From an uncultured Ruminococcus sp. (lineage in GTDB: Bacteria > Bacillota > Clostridia > Oscillospirales > Ruminococcaceae): DNA of 64,000 nt. The stretch covers positions 47,207 to 111,206 of the forward strand of contig CAJTYV010000001.1 of NCBI GenBank assembly GCA_910584195.1, read 5' to 3'. The position numbers and the translations under genes were made by a program. Each line of letters begins with the position of its first letter. Within the stretch, counting starts at the first letter, position 1. Under the pieces are notes generated by a model. It saw nothing but the letters and a program-made list of their open reading frames with translations. It did no database searches and had not been told where the DNA came from. Below, piece after piece: positions 43,906 through 51,989 of the stretch.

Positions 43906-44061
43906 GGTGATAAATACCGTTGAACTATTTATCACTCATTCATAGTGGTAAATACTTATTGAATTATTTATCACTCGTTTTGTTGTCTCCTTTCTTTTGT
44001 TCTACACATTTTTATTTTTTCTGTTTGATTTGAAGTCCGAATTTATTCGGACTTCTTTTTT
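43906..44061 (+). ncRNA. Candidate small RNA with two tandem hairpins
   Basis: About 155 bases between a near-consensus promoter and a strong terminator (GAAGTCCGAAT / ATTCGGACTTC plus TTTTTT, 44032-44061). The 5' half has two successive repeats of about 38 bases, each a 10-base-pair hairpin: GTGATAAATA / TATTTATCAC and GTGGTAAATA / TATTTATCAC, with loops CCGTTGAAC and CTTATTGAAT, each followed by CTC[A/G]TT. The only start codons lie within or just after the -10 box, so it is very unlikely to encode a protein. No known RNA family recognised. Confidence 0.65.
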
Positions 44062-44098
44062 CATTATTTAATTATCTGAGATCTTTAAATATAACCAA

Positions 44099-44136
44099 AA
44101 AAAGCCTTTCGGAAAATGTAATTTCCGAAAAGCTTT
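44099..44136 (-). terminator. Terminator after the lipoprotein gene (minus strand)
   Basis: On the minus strand AAAGCTTTTCGGAA / TTCCGAAAGGCTTT followed by TTTTGG. Confidence 0.8.
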
Positions 44137-44153
44137 ACTTTACTGTAGGCGCA

Positions 44154-45170
44154 TCATTCGTTAAATGGTAACTCTTCAAACTCAAGAGTTTCCAGCATAA
44201 ATTCAATATCATCGGTGTATTCTTCATAGCCGCTTGTATTATAAAACGTGTTTGCAGCTATATAATCGTTATCGTAAACATAAAAACGCCAATTACCGTT
44301 TTTACTGTAGCGGTCCACATCCTTACCGTTCACTGCAATAGGAGTAATATCGTAAGGCTCAAGTATAGCAAAGGAACTGTGCCAGCTTATATCAAGTCCC
44401 CTTGTCTCGTCCTTGGGAGTAATACGCATGCCCCAGTCTGTAAAATCTCCCTCAGTCGGATAGTCGATATTTTTGCTGTTCCAGCTTTTCGGAACAAGCA
44501 AAGAAAAACTTAGGTGATAATCAATATTCTTACATTCAAAACGCTGAAGATTACATTCCTCGGGTGCTTTTTCAGTTACTTCAATACCGTACGTTTTATT
44601 AGTAACGGCAAGAACAGCCTCTTTTATTTCACCATCGTGTTTCACAAGCACCTTATCGCCGACATTTACGTTCTTCAAAGCCGATTTTCCGTCGAAACCT
44701 GCCCGTACCCAGCCAATATCGGGGTCTTTCAGCATTATTGCATTATCGCTTACGCTATAAACTATTCCTTCCAGATAATATACTTCCTCCGCAACCGTGC
44801 CCGTCTGCACAGCAGAGGATTGATCCTGCCTATTTTCCGTTGTTTTGCTTTCATCGGAGGCATTTTCGGAAGAACCGTTGTTTGGCTCGCGAACATCGCC
44901 TTCGTTCGAATCAGAAGAAGTATCGCCGCCCGAAACAGTATTATTTGCATTTGAAGTCTCGTCAGAGCTATTCGATTCTGTTTCCTCCTCTGTCTCGGTG
45001 CGACTTGGTTTTATCTTCGGCAAGGTCGTAACAGGTTCGGTTTCGGCAATGACAAAGCCGCCATCGCCGTCGTCCAAAACAGGCGGCTGCTTCGGTTTAT
45101 CTTTTCCGCAGCCCGAAAAAGCTGCCGTTAATAACGTAAAAGCAGAAATCATACATATTATTTTTTTCAT
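44154..45170 (-). CDS. Putative lipoprotein, 338 residues
   Basis: Signal peptide MKKIICMISAFTLLTAAFSG with lipobox FSGC (Cys21), then a Ser/Thr/Glu-rich linker (about residues 45-130), a small domain with VYSVSDNAIMLKDPDIGWVR and VGDKVLVKHDGEIKEAVLAV (like an OB or SH3 barrel), and a C-terminal domain with LLVPKSWNSKNIDYPTEGDF. It is anchored outside the membrane. The function is unknown. It lies 113 bases downstream of the beta-propeller gene on the same strand, and may belong to the same sigma-controlled group. Confidence 0.8.
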   Translation of the reverse strand: MKKIICMISAFTLLTAAFSGCGKDKPKQPPVLDDGDGGFVIAETEPVTTLPKIKPSRTETEEETESNSSDETSNANNTVSGGDTSSDSNEGDVREPNNGSSENASDESKTTENRQDQSSAVQTGTVAEEVYYLEGIVYSVSDNAIMLKDPDIGWVRAGFDGKSALKNVNVGDKVLVKHDGEIKEAVLAVTNKTYGIEVTEKAPEECNLQRFECKNIDYHLSFSLLVPKSWNSKNIDYPTEGDFTDWGMRITPKDETRGLDISWHSSFAILEPYDITPIAVNGKDVDRYSKNGNWRFYVYDNDYIAANTFYNTSGYEEYTDDIEFMLETLEFEELPFNE

Positions 45171-45283
45171 AATATCAACTCCAGTTAAACACTTGTCAAA
45201 AACGGCGTTTCTATTTTTAACGGCTGTTATAACTTATAACGGGGGACTCAGTCCCCCGCTGCTAAATTGTGTACAGCATAAAA

Positions 45284-47566
45284 TTAATTAAAATAAGCCT
45301 CGTCTGTACGGGTCAATGTTTCAATGTCAGCCGAGACAAAGCATTCGCCCGAAAGCGTATAGACATAATCGCCTATATATACCGCTCGATCAAACACGTA
45401 CGAACCGAATTTATCAAAACCAGATTCACGCGAGATCTCACCTCTCAACGTAAATTCGCCGTTTTCATAAGAAAAGAACATATATTTGCTTTCCGAACGA
45501 TAATCGCCGCCGCCCCAATTGTCTTTCACGATCGGAACGCCGATAAAATTTTTTTCAGGAGCTATGAGCAGTCCTTTTCGTTCATTCATAGCAGCAGAAT
45601 AAATATATTCGTTTTCATCATTTACATTTGCATTTATGGGGAAAAATCCGGCTTCTTTGAGGTCGTAAGGGTCTGAGTTGTCGAACATAACGAGTTTAAC
45701 GCCCGTTTCGACGCCGTTCTCATCGGCGTCCGCACCGAATCCGAGAAGCAGCCCGTCGTCCCACTTCTGCATATACGTGCTGTAGCCGAGTATTTTAAAT
45801 TCATCTGTAATAAACGGCTCGGCAGGGTCTGAAAGGTCTATTGCAAAAAGAGGATCTGTCTGCTCATAGGTAACAACATAACCCATATTTCCGCTGAAGC
45901 TTACAGATTTGATAGTCTCGTTCTCACCGAATCCGCCTACGCTTCCCACGATATTCATATCCATATCCAGAACGTAGACTCTGTTATCGGAGATATGCTC
46001 CGCTTCAACGTCAATATCAAGCATAGACGTTATAAAGTTTCCGTTATCGGTCCACTTGTCAACGGTTGATGCAACACGGAAGTAACCGTCATATTCGCTC
46101 ATTGAAAATTGATCCTTAACATATCCCTCTATTGTTCCGCTTGCTTCGGGGACTATCTGTCCTCCGCCTACGGAAATTCTGGTAATATCAGTATTTTCCC
46201 AGCCAACAGCAGTATAAAGATTATCCGCCGAGCTGTAAAGAGTTCCGCTGTAGCCTGCAAGAGCTTTTGTATCGCAGGGTAAAAATTCGCCGGAAGATGT
46301 CAGGTCAATACTGCCAATTACAGTATACCCCAAATCAGATAATTTGTCAAGAGTATCGCCGGGCAAAAGTATATCGGAAGGCTGAATGCATTCCCTTTCG
46401 CCCACTCCGCATTTCGGAATATATTCATCTATACATTCCGCACCGCCTATTTCTTCTAAGCTCGGAGTATAATAATTTGTCATAAGGTACATATAACCGT
46501 CAGGGGCTATGCGGACATCGCTGTATCCGCCGTCCTGATTGTAAGTACCGATATGCTGCGGTTCATTACTCTTTGTATAGAAGCTGACAAAGCATGTGTT
46601 TTCATCTTCAAAAAAACTTTCGCCCTTATAGTTATCACCATATAAGGTGTATTCGTTCCGATAAGAATAAGTCGTACCTATGACCGCTATAAGATCATTG
46701 TAAAGGTACATATCGTTTACCTGAATATCAGTAATCCAACCGTCTTCCTCCGGAACTTCGGCATAATTGATGTCCAGCTGATAAGTCTCCGTAAAAACGC
46801 CGTTATCCACAGCAGCAATGTTCATTTTCGGCTTCATGCCTTCATCATCATATGCATTATACACATAGTAAATACGTTCTCCGTCTGTCTTTGCAATGTC
46901 GGCTTCGAGGACGCCCTCCTCCTGATCGTAGGTTTCGGAATGATCTTTCTCAGACCCTTCTGTTTCGTTCGGAGTTTCAGTTCCGGGAACTTCTTCCGAT
47001 TCAGGCAAATCCTCATCAGGGACGGGCGTGAAATCAGGTTCTTCAGGCTCTCCGCCGCCCATTCCTCCGTCTGCTGCGCCATAGTTTTCGTCCGTCAATA
47101 CAGATTTCTCGGATACAACTTCATCCTCAGCCATTTCTTGTTTCTCAGCGCCCGTTGCAAATGCTCCGTATATGCCTCTTTCATTATAAACAGATTTATT
47201 CACTTTTTCAAGAAGCTTATAAACCTGCTCATAGCTTTCCGCACCGCTCATGTATGGAGCTTTAACCTGTTCGATAGTTTGGGAAACTTCGGAACTGCTT
47301 TCTCCATTACCATCCTCAATTATACTCTGTTTCTTATTTTTCGTATTATCAGAACGCTCCGCAAATTTCATAGCTCCGGCAGTTCCTCCGACTATGACCG
47401 CACATGCCGCCGCCGCTGCCGTGATACGTCCAACTATGCTTATACCGCCGCGCTTTTTAACAGGCGCTTTTTCGTCAAGCATTTTCTTCATGTTACCGGG
47501 AGATACTTCCTCCGGAATTTCAACACTATTAAGTATTTCTCTTGCCCTTTCATCATTACTTTTCAT
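45284..47566 (-). CDS. Membrane-anchored beta-propeller protein, possible anti-sigma partner
   Basis: 760 residues. A short cytoplasmic N-terminus (NDERAREILNSVEIPEEVSP, GNMKKMLDEKAP) precedes one membrane segment (IVGRITAAAAACAVIVGGTA), an acidic linker (about 140-225), and a long C-terminal domain of the secreted beta-propeller type (ADIAKTDGERIYYVYNAYDD, ISVGGGQIVPEASGTIEGYV, LLLGFGADADENGVETGVKL). The gene starts 12 bases after the stop of an ECF-like sigma factor, an arrangement typical of sigma/anti-sigma pairs, and the N-terminus resembles that of membrane anti-sigma factors. The regulatory role is inferred. Confidence 0.82.
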   Translation of the reverse strand: MKSNDERAREILNSVEIPEEVSPGNMKKMLDEKAPVKKRGGISIVGRITAAAAACAVIVGGTAGAMKFAERSDNTKNKKQSIIEDGNGESSSEVSQTIEQVKAPYMSGAESYEQVYKLLEKVNKSVYNERGIYGAFATGAEKQEMAEDEVVSEKSVLTDENYGAADGGMGGGEPEEPDFTPVPDEDLPESEEVPGTETPNETEGSEKDHSETYDQEEGVLEADIAKTDGERIYYVYNAYDDEGMKPKMNIAAVDNGVFTETYQLDINYAEVPEEDGWITDIQVNDMYLYNDLIAVIGTTYSYRNEYTLYGDNYKGESFFEDENTCFVSFYTKSNEPQHIGTYNQDGGYSDVRIAPDGYMYLMTNYYTPSLEEIGGAECIDEYIPKCGVGERECIQPSDILLPGDTLDKLSDLGYTVIGSIDLTSSGEFLPCDTKALAGYSGTLYSSADNLYTAVGWENTDITRISVGGGQIVPEASGTIEGYVKDQFSMSEYDGYFRVASTVDKWTDNGNFITSMLDIDVEAEHISDNRVYVLDMDMNIVGSVGGFGENETIKSVSFSGNMGYVVTYEQTDPLFAIDLSDPAEPFITDEFKILGYSTYMQKWDDGLLLGFGADADENGVETGVKLVMFDNSDPYDLKEAGFFPINANVNDENEYIYSAAMNERKGLLIAPEKNFIGVPIVKDNWGGGDYRSESKYMFFSYENGEFTLRGEISRESGFDKFGSYVFDRAVYIGDYVYTLSGECFVSADIETLTRTDEAYFN

Positions 47567-47578
47567 GTCTTACTCCTT

Positions 47579-48085
47579 TCAGGTACTTAATTCAAGTCTG
47601 AGTTTCTTCTTTGTCCTTGCAAGTATAGAACGCACTGTATTTGCTTTTATGCCGGTAATTTCGGAAACTTCACCGCTGCTGTAGCCCTCCAGTACGGTAA
47701 GCGATAATATCAGCCGTGAACGCGGTTCAAGGTTTTCCATGGCGTGTTTCAGCTCAGAAACCTCACAGTCAAAATCAACCGACGGTTCTATATCCTCCGT
47801 AAATTCTACCGTATCTTGGAAATAATCACGCTGCTTCCGCTTAATCTTTGCAGACAGGATCCGCATTATCCACCCTCGAAACGCTTTTTCATCTTTCAGT
47901 CTGCCTATATTACAGAATGCGTCAAGCACCGTATCGCTTACCGCATCACAGGCATCGTGCGTGCTTCTGAGGCTGTACAGAGCGATCCTGTACATGTCTT
48001 TATACACTAATGTATAAAGCCTCGCGAAAGCAGCCGAATCACCATTTCTGGCAAGTCTCACGTTCTCTGTAAAATCCTGCTTCAT
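47579..48085 (-). CDS. ECF-type RNA polymerase sigma factor
   Basis: 168 residues. Region 2 is DSAAFARLYTLVYKDMYRIA with GWIMRILSAKIKRKQRDYFQ; region 4 is LEPRSRLILSLTVLEGYSSG followed by EVSEITGIKANTVRSILARTKKKL, a helix-turn-helix. It is followed by the membrane beta-propeller gene. The pair likely senses an extracellular or envelope signal. No autoregulatory promoter was identified upstream. Confidence 0.9.
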   Translation of the reverse strand: MKQDFTENVRLARNGDSAAFARLYTLVYKDMYRIALYSLRSTHDACDAVSDTVLDAFCNIGRLKDEKAFRGWIMRILSAKIKRKQRDYFQDTVEFTEDIEPSVDFDCEVSELKHAMENLEPRSRLILSLTVLEGYSSGEVSEITGIKANTVRSILARTKKKLRLELST

Positions 48086-48564
48086 TCCTTCACTTCCTTA
48101 ATGCATATATGCACTTCAAATCAATTGACTCAGTAATACAGTGTCAGAAAAAGATCAATTTGTGGCAATCTTTTTGAATTTCGTGAATTTCCACAAAACA
48201 GCATTTATAGTTTTGTATATCTTCACTATTTAATTATACAGCTTTTTCGATTGAATAACAAGCGTCAATTTATAAAGAAATCATAAATCTGCCGCATGAA
48301 AGTATCTTCAATAATTTGCTTTCGACAAAAGACAACTTATGGCAGAAAAGCAGATTCAGCCGGAGATTCTACTAAGTGGCGGCTGCGCCTCATAAATGAT
48401 AAACATAAGCCATAGTCATATTTTAACATTTTAGCGTAAAAATAGTCAATTTTTTTCGTCATGATTTTCGTGAAACAAAACACAAGAATCAAAGAGAAAA
48501 CGAGAAAAACAAAGAGAATCAATAAGAAAGCTTTGTATAGATTGAAAAAAATCCAAAAAAACTC
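48086..48564. other. Intergenic region without recognisable genes
   Basis: 479 bases between the divergent sigma factor and rplM genes. It is AT-rich, with only a short minus-strand frame (48337-48522) that lacks a ribosome-binding site and family match. I see no repeat or RNA structure here that I would call. Confidence 0.6.
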
Positions 48565-48593
48565 TTGACATTTTATAATCTTTCCTGTATAAT
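48565..48593 (+). promoter_or_regulatory. Consensus sigma-A promoter of rplM-rpsI
   Basis: TTGACA (48565-48570), 17-base spacer, TATAAT (48588-48593), giving a leader of about 85 bases. Confidence 0.9.
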
Positions 48594-48599
48594 AACTAT

Positions 48600-48685
48600 T
48601 GTTGCTTTCAGAGGCAGGTCATAAACCAATATTTGACGGTTTCCCTCCTCTGAATATCTTAAATTTATTACAGGAGGAAATAAAT
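48600..48685 (+). promoter_or_regulatory. Probable L13-type ribosomal protein leader
   Basis: The leader folds as CAGAGG / CCTCTG with inner AAACC / GGTTT (48609-48653), in the position of the L13 autoregulatory leader known in Firmicutes. Assigned from context and stem layout only. Confidence 0.5.
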
Positions 48686-49114
48686 ATGTCAACTACATTG
48701 ACAAAACCGGCAGAAGTTAGCCGTACATGGTATATTATTGATGCTGCCGGTCAACCTCTCGGACGCGTAGCTGCTAAAGCTGCTCATATCCTCAGAGGTA
48801 AGCATAAGCCTTCTTTCACTCCCAACGTTGACTGCGGCGATTTTGTTATCGTAATCAACTGTGATAAGGCTGTTCTCACAGGAAAGAAACTCGATCAGAA
48901 AAAATATTACTGGCACACAGGCTGGATCGGCGGTCTCAAGTCCATTTCTTATAAGGATATGATGGCTGAGCAGGCTGACAGAGCTATGACGATCGCAGTC
49001 AACGGTATGCTGCCCAACAATACCCTAGGTAGAAATCAGATCAAGCGTCTGAAAGCTTTCAAGGGCGCGGAGCATAAGCACGAGGCTCAGAAGCCCGTTG
49101 CATACACACTTTAA
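48686..49114 (+). CDS. rplM: Ribosomal protein L13
   Basis: 142 residues from the ATG at 48686, with an AGGAGG site 8 bases upstream. Family signatures: WYIIDAAGQPLGRVAAKAAH, LRGKHKPSFTPNVDCGDFV, GKKLDQKKYYWHTGWIGGLK and AVNGMLPNNTLGRNQIKRLK. It is a large-subunit assembly protein. The next gene is rpsI after 14 bases, the conserved bacterial pair. A frame extending upstream to 48599 is leader RNA, not coding. Confidence 0.97.
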   Translation: MSTTLTKPAEVSRTWYIIDAAGQPLGRVAAKAAHILRGKHKPSFTPNVDCGDFVIVINCDKAVLTGKKLDQKKYYWHTGWIGGLKSISYKDMMAEQADRAMTIAVNGMLPNNTLGRNQIKRLKAFKGAEHKHEAQKPVAYTL

Positions 49115-49128
49115 GGAGGTGCTTTAAA

Positions 49129-49530
49129 ATGTACGAATCAAAAGTAAAATACTACTACGGAACAGGCAGAAGAAAGCACTCCGTTGCAAGAGTAAGAATA
49201 TATCCCGGTTCTGGCAATGTAACTATAAACGGCAGAAGTATCGACGACTATTTTGGTCTTGAAACGCTCAAGCTCATTGTTCGTCAGCCTCTCGCCCTTA
49301 CCGATAATCTTGATAAATTTGACATTGTCTGCACTGTTACAGGCGGCGGTGTTACCGGTCAAGCCGGCGCTATCCGTCACGGCGTTTCAAGAGCGCTCCT
49401 TGCTTTCAACGAAGAACTTCGTCCGGTACTTAAGAAAGCAGGTTTCCTCACTCGTGACCCGAGAATGAAGGAAAGAAAAAAGTACGGTCTCAAGGCAGCC
49501 CGTCGTGCTCCTCAGTTCTCAAAGAGATAA
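49129..49530 (+). CDS. rpsI: Ribosomal protein S9
   Basis: 133 residues: YYGTGRRKHSVARVRIYPGS at the N-terminus, VTGGGVTGQAGAIRHGVSRA in the middle, and the basic tail ending KKYGLKAARRAPQFSKR, whose last residues reach the decoding site. The start MYESKVKYYY has an AAGGAGG site. The last 17 bases of the gene (AGTTCTCAAAGAGATAA) are duplicated at 59284-59300, so the 3' end serves as an integration site and the element restores the full reading frame. Confidence 0.97.
   Translation: MYESKVKYYYGTGRRKHSVARVRIYPGSGNVTINGRSIDDYFGLETLKLIVRQPLALTDNLDKFDIVCTVTGGGVTGQAGAIRHGVSRALLAFNEELRPVLKKAGFLTRDPRMKERKKYGLKAARRAPQFSKR
49514..49530 (+). other. Attachment site attL at the 3' end of rpsI
   Basis: AGTTCTCAAAGAGATAA, identical to 59284-59300. 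It includes the rpsI stop codon. Integration at the 3' end of rpsI is known for integrative elements of Firmicutes. Confidence 0.85.
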
Positions 49531-49618
49531 GAAATCGCCTTTTTATACTGGCGAAAATCTCGTATTTACGTTGTTTTGCTCGGTTTGGGTTTATCTGAAA
49601 TATGGTGGATTTCGAACG

Positions 49619-49649
49619 GTAACTAACACGTAACTAACGGGTAACAAAC
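49619..49649 (+). repeat. Arm-type integrase repeats near attL
   Basis: GTAACTAAC at 49619-49627 and 49630-49638, and GTAACAAAC at 49641-49649, 11 bases apart, one helical turn. A further GTAACTAAC lies at 59239-59247 near attR. Confidence 0.7.
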
Positions 49650-49655
49650 AAGTAT

Positions 49656-49686
49656 TCAAGGCATTCATCGGTTGGTGAATGCCTTA
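49656..49686 (+). terminator. Hairpin downstream of rpsI, inside the island
   Basis: AAGGCATTCA / TGAATGCCTT stem followed by ATTGTA; a probable replacement terminator for rplM-rpsI. Confidence 0.6.
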
Positions 49687-49732
49687 TTGTATAATTTAAT
49701 TTGTCCCAAATGATTTGCTTGGAGGGTTAAAA

Positions 49733-50086
49733 ATGAGAAGATTCGCTAACATTAATGATCGCCTTGATTTTATCGAATTCAGGCAGGATTTGCTTTTTTA
49801 TAGAGATGCGACAAGCGATATTCTATATGAAAATGAAATTACTCGTTCTGAATATTCAGACATAATGGATTTAATGGATGAATATAGACATAAAATTGAA
49901 CGTCATATTAAAGTAAACAATAGCAAATTCGAAGATGAAATGTATGCTATTCTCCCTGATAATTTAAATGGCAATTATCATTTCTGTGAAAATATTACAA
50001 GAGCATTTATGGAAGATCGACGTTGGGAAGAGGTTTTTTGGGAATTGTATGGCGATTTACCCAAATATGCGTATTTGAGGAGATAA
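49733..50086 (+). CDS. Hypothetical protein, 117 residues
   Basis: From the ATG at 49733 (TTGGAGGG 8 bases upstream): MRRFANINDRLDFIEFRQDL, then a predominantly helical, acidic sequence (YSDIMDLMDEYRHKIERHIK) ending EVFWELYGDLPKYAYLRR. No membrane segment, no recognised family. It is followed after three bases by the next gene, so the two are probably an operon carried by the island. Confidence 0.68.
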   Translation: MRRFANINDRLDFIEFRQDLLFYRDATSDILYENEITRSEYSDIMDLMDEYRHKIERHIKVNNSKFEDEMYAILPDNLNGNYHFCENITRAFMEDRRWEEVFWELYGDLPKYAYLRR

Positions 50087-50089
50087 GAG

Positions 50090-50584
50090 ATGGCGGATTT
50101 TTTCAAAATCATTGGCTATATTGCTGATGTTATTGGGGTTGTTTCACTTCCATGGGCAATAATCGAATTATTTATTCTAAAATCAAGAGTAAAATCTACC
50201 CAAAAAAGCATGAATGAGCTTCTTTTAATCAAAGAATATCAAACTTTATCTAAATTATCAAGTATTATCTCTAGAATTCAAGAAGAAATATCAACCATAT
50301 TACTTCAACACGGTAAAAAAGGTGTGAAACAAAGCGCATTATTTAACCAATGTCAATTGATAACAAATGAATTAAATAAGTGCATAACTGATACTCCGCC
50401 GAAACATGAAGAATTAACCAATCAATTCATTGGTTGTAAGGAAGAAATACAAGAATATATAAGTAGCAGTGATAGAAATCATCTTAAAGATGCTCAGGCG
50501 TATATATATTCATGTATAAAGATTATCAAAGGCATTGATTCACAAGCCATTAAAGATGAATCCGAGCGTATTGCTAATAACTAA
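50090..50584 (+). CDS. Membrane-anchored coiled-coil protein, 164 residues
   Basis: MADFFKIIGYIADVIGVVSL and the following PWAIIELFIL form one membrane segment; the rest is amphipathic helix (about residues 38-160, SKLSSIISRIQEEISTILLQ), cytoplasmic or external. No family recognised. It is co-directional with the preceding hypothetical gene and ends at a strong terminator; a two-gene unit of this type in an island could be a defence or toxin-antitoxin pair, but nothing in the sequence proves it. Confidence 0.68.
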   Translation: MADFFKIIGYIADVIGVVSLPWAIIELFILKSRVKSTQKSMNELLLIKEYQTLSKLSSIISRIQEEISTILLQHGKKGVKQSALFNQCQLITNELNKCITDTPPKHEELTNQFIGCKEEIQEYISSSDRNHLKDAQAYIYSCIKIIKGIDSQAIKDESERIANN

Positions 50585-50622
50585 AACCGCTGAGAGATTA
50601 CTTCCCTCAGCGGTTATTTTTT
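50585..50622. terminator. Intrinsic terminator (both directions)
   Basis: AACCGCTGAG / CTCAGCGGTT stem with an 11-base loop and ATTTTTTT. Confidence 0.9.
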
Positions 50623-50625
50623 TAC

Positions 50626-51099
50626 CTATATCTTATTAATAGCTTTCAATAGTTCCTGTACATTAATATGCGTATATACTTTTTCAGTAAGCGACATAGC
50701 ACCTGAATGACCGACGATTTTCTTTATCAGCGTAGGATTAACTTCTTTCGCTGTCATCATTGAAACGCAGGTATGACAGGTATCATGCGGCTTGTGAGAG
50801 CATCCGATAAGTTCCATAACAGATGTCCAGTATGAATCGTAATAGTTGCGGTATGTAAAATGATTTCCATCAGGAGTATGAAGCAGGTACTCGCAGCCTT
50901 CATCATACCACTTTCTGAAAATAGGATAAGTTCTGTCATGTATCGGAACAACTCTGACACCGCTGTCTGTCTTGCTTTCTACAACTTTGAAATAATGCTC
51001 GTCTATGTAAACATTCTCACGTTTGAGGTCAAGAAGCTCTGAAACTCTTACTCCGCTGTAAATCAGCATCAGCACAATTTGAACATAAATCCCTGCCAA
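50626..51099 (-). pseudogene. Tyrosine integrase, C-terminal catalytic fragment
   Basis: 157 residues beginning at IVLMLIYSGVRVSELLDLKR, with EHYFKVVESKTDSGVRVVPI and VGHSGAMSLTEKVYTHI (Tyr present). The N-terminal arm and core-binding domains are missing, and the HxxR motif reads KPHDTCHTCVSMM, with Cys in place of the catalytic Arg, so it cannot be active. The upstream edge at about 51088 coincides with the truncated head of the PUA/EVE-like gene, marking a deletion junction within the island. Confidence 0.82.
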
Positions 51100-51436
51100 T
51101 CCGAAATACTATGATATTGTTCATGCCTTTGATGATACGGATATGATTGACTGGAAACAGGGTTCGGACATGAAAAAGGGCGATACTGTTTTTATGTATG
51201 TTGGTGCGCCTGTGTCGGCTATTCTTTATCAGTGTAAGGTCATAGAAACGGACATACCTTGCGATTACCGCAGCAAGGAGCTGACTATCACAAAACTGAT
51301 GAAGATCAGACTGCAAAAGCGGTATAAGCCCGATCAATTCACCTTTGTACGTTTGAAATCGGAGTACGGCATCTTTGCGGTCAGAGGCGCAAGGGGTGTT
51401 CCAAACAGCCTGAACTGTGCGCTGAAAGGAAAATAG
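51089..51436 (+). pseudogene. PUA/EVE-like protein, lacking its start
   Basis: Open from 51089: IPANPKYYDIVHAFDDTDMI, DWKQGSDMKKGDTVFMYVGA, PVSAILYQCKVIETDIPC, then SEYGIFAVRGARGVPNSLNC. The layout (WKQG, GD-x-VFMYVG, interior strands) resembles EVE/PUA-fold nucleic-acid-binding proteins found in mobile elements. Only a few N-terminal residues seem lost; the in-frame ATG at 51143 would delete the first strand. It lies one base before the exonuclease gene, so it once led this operon. Confidence 0.6.
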
Positions 51437-51437
51437 A

Positions 51438-51974
51438 ATGGCAGTTTACATCGTTTTTGACGTTGAAACGCCCAATCGGGCAAACAACCGTATGAGTGCG
51501 ATAGGCATATCCGCAATCAAGGATAACAAAATCGCTGCGAATTTTTTCTCGCTTGTCGATCCAGAAACACATTTCGACCGCTTTAATACGCAGCTCACGG
51601 GCATTGATGCAGAGAAAGTCAAGGGTGCTCCGAATTTTGCGGAGCTTTGGAAGAAAATAGAGCCTATCATGAGCAAAGGCATACTCGTTGCTCATAACGC
51701 TGTATTTGATATGTGCGTTCTCCGTGCGTGTCTGCGCGATTATGGTATCTCATGGAAACCAACTGCGGAATATCTTTGTACCGTTCAGATCGGCAGACGC
51801 ATTCTGCCCGGTATGAAACATAATCTCAATGTGATGTGCGATCACTATGGTATCGCTCTCAATCACCACCAAGCCGACAGCGACAGCCGTGCCTGTGCAG
51901 AGATACTGCTGCGATATATGGAAAGCGGTGTTGATGTGGCTCAATATGTGAAGAAATACAAACTCGTTCCCTGA
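51438..51974 (+). CDS. DnaQ-type 3'-5' exonuclease
   Basis: 178 residues. Exo I is VYIVFDVETPNRANNRMSAI (DxE), Exo II is GILVAHNAVFDMCVLRACL (HNxxFD) and Exo III is LNHHQADSDSRACAEILLRY (HxAxxD), so all DEDDh residues are present. It is a stand-alone proofreading-type nuclease, common in clostridial mobile elements. It is likely co-transcribed with the DUF5131 gene 15 bases downstream. Confidence 0.9.
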   Translation: MAVYIVFDVETPNRANNRMSAIGISAIKDNKIAANFFSLVDPETHFDRFNTQLTGIDAEKVKGAPNFAELWKKIEPIMSKGILVAHNAVFDMCVLRACLRDYGISWKPTAEYLCTVQIGRRILPGMKHNLNVMCDHYGIALNHHQADSDSRACAEILLRYMESGVDVAQYVKKYKLVP

Positions 51975-51989
51975 ATCTGAGGTGAGATC

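Noticed and set aside
48337..48522. 61-codon minus-strand frame upstream of rplM
   Set aside because: Hydrophobic start followed by a random-looking tail, no ribosome-binding site, no neighbours in an operon.
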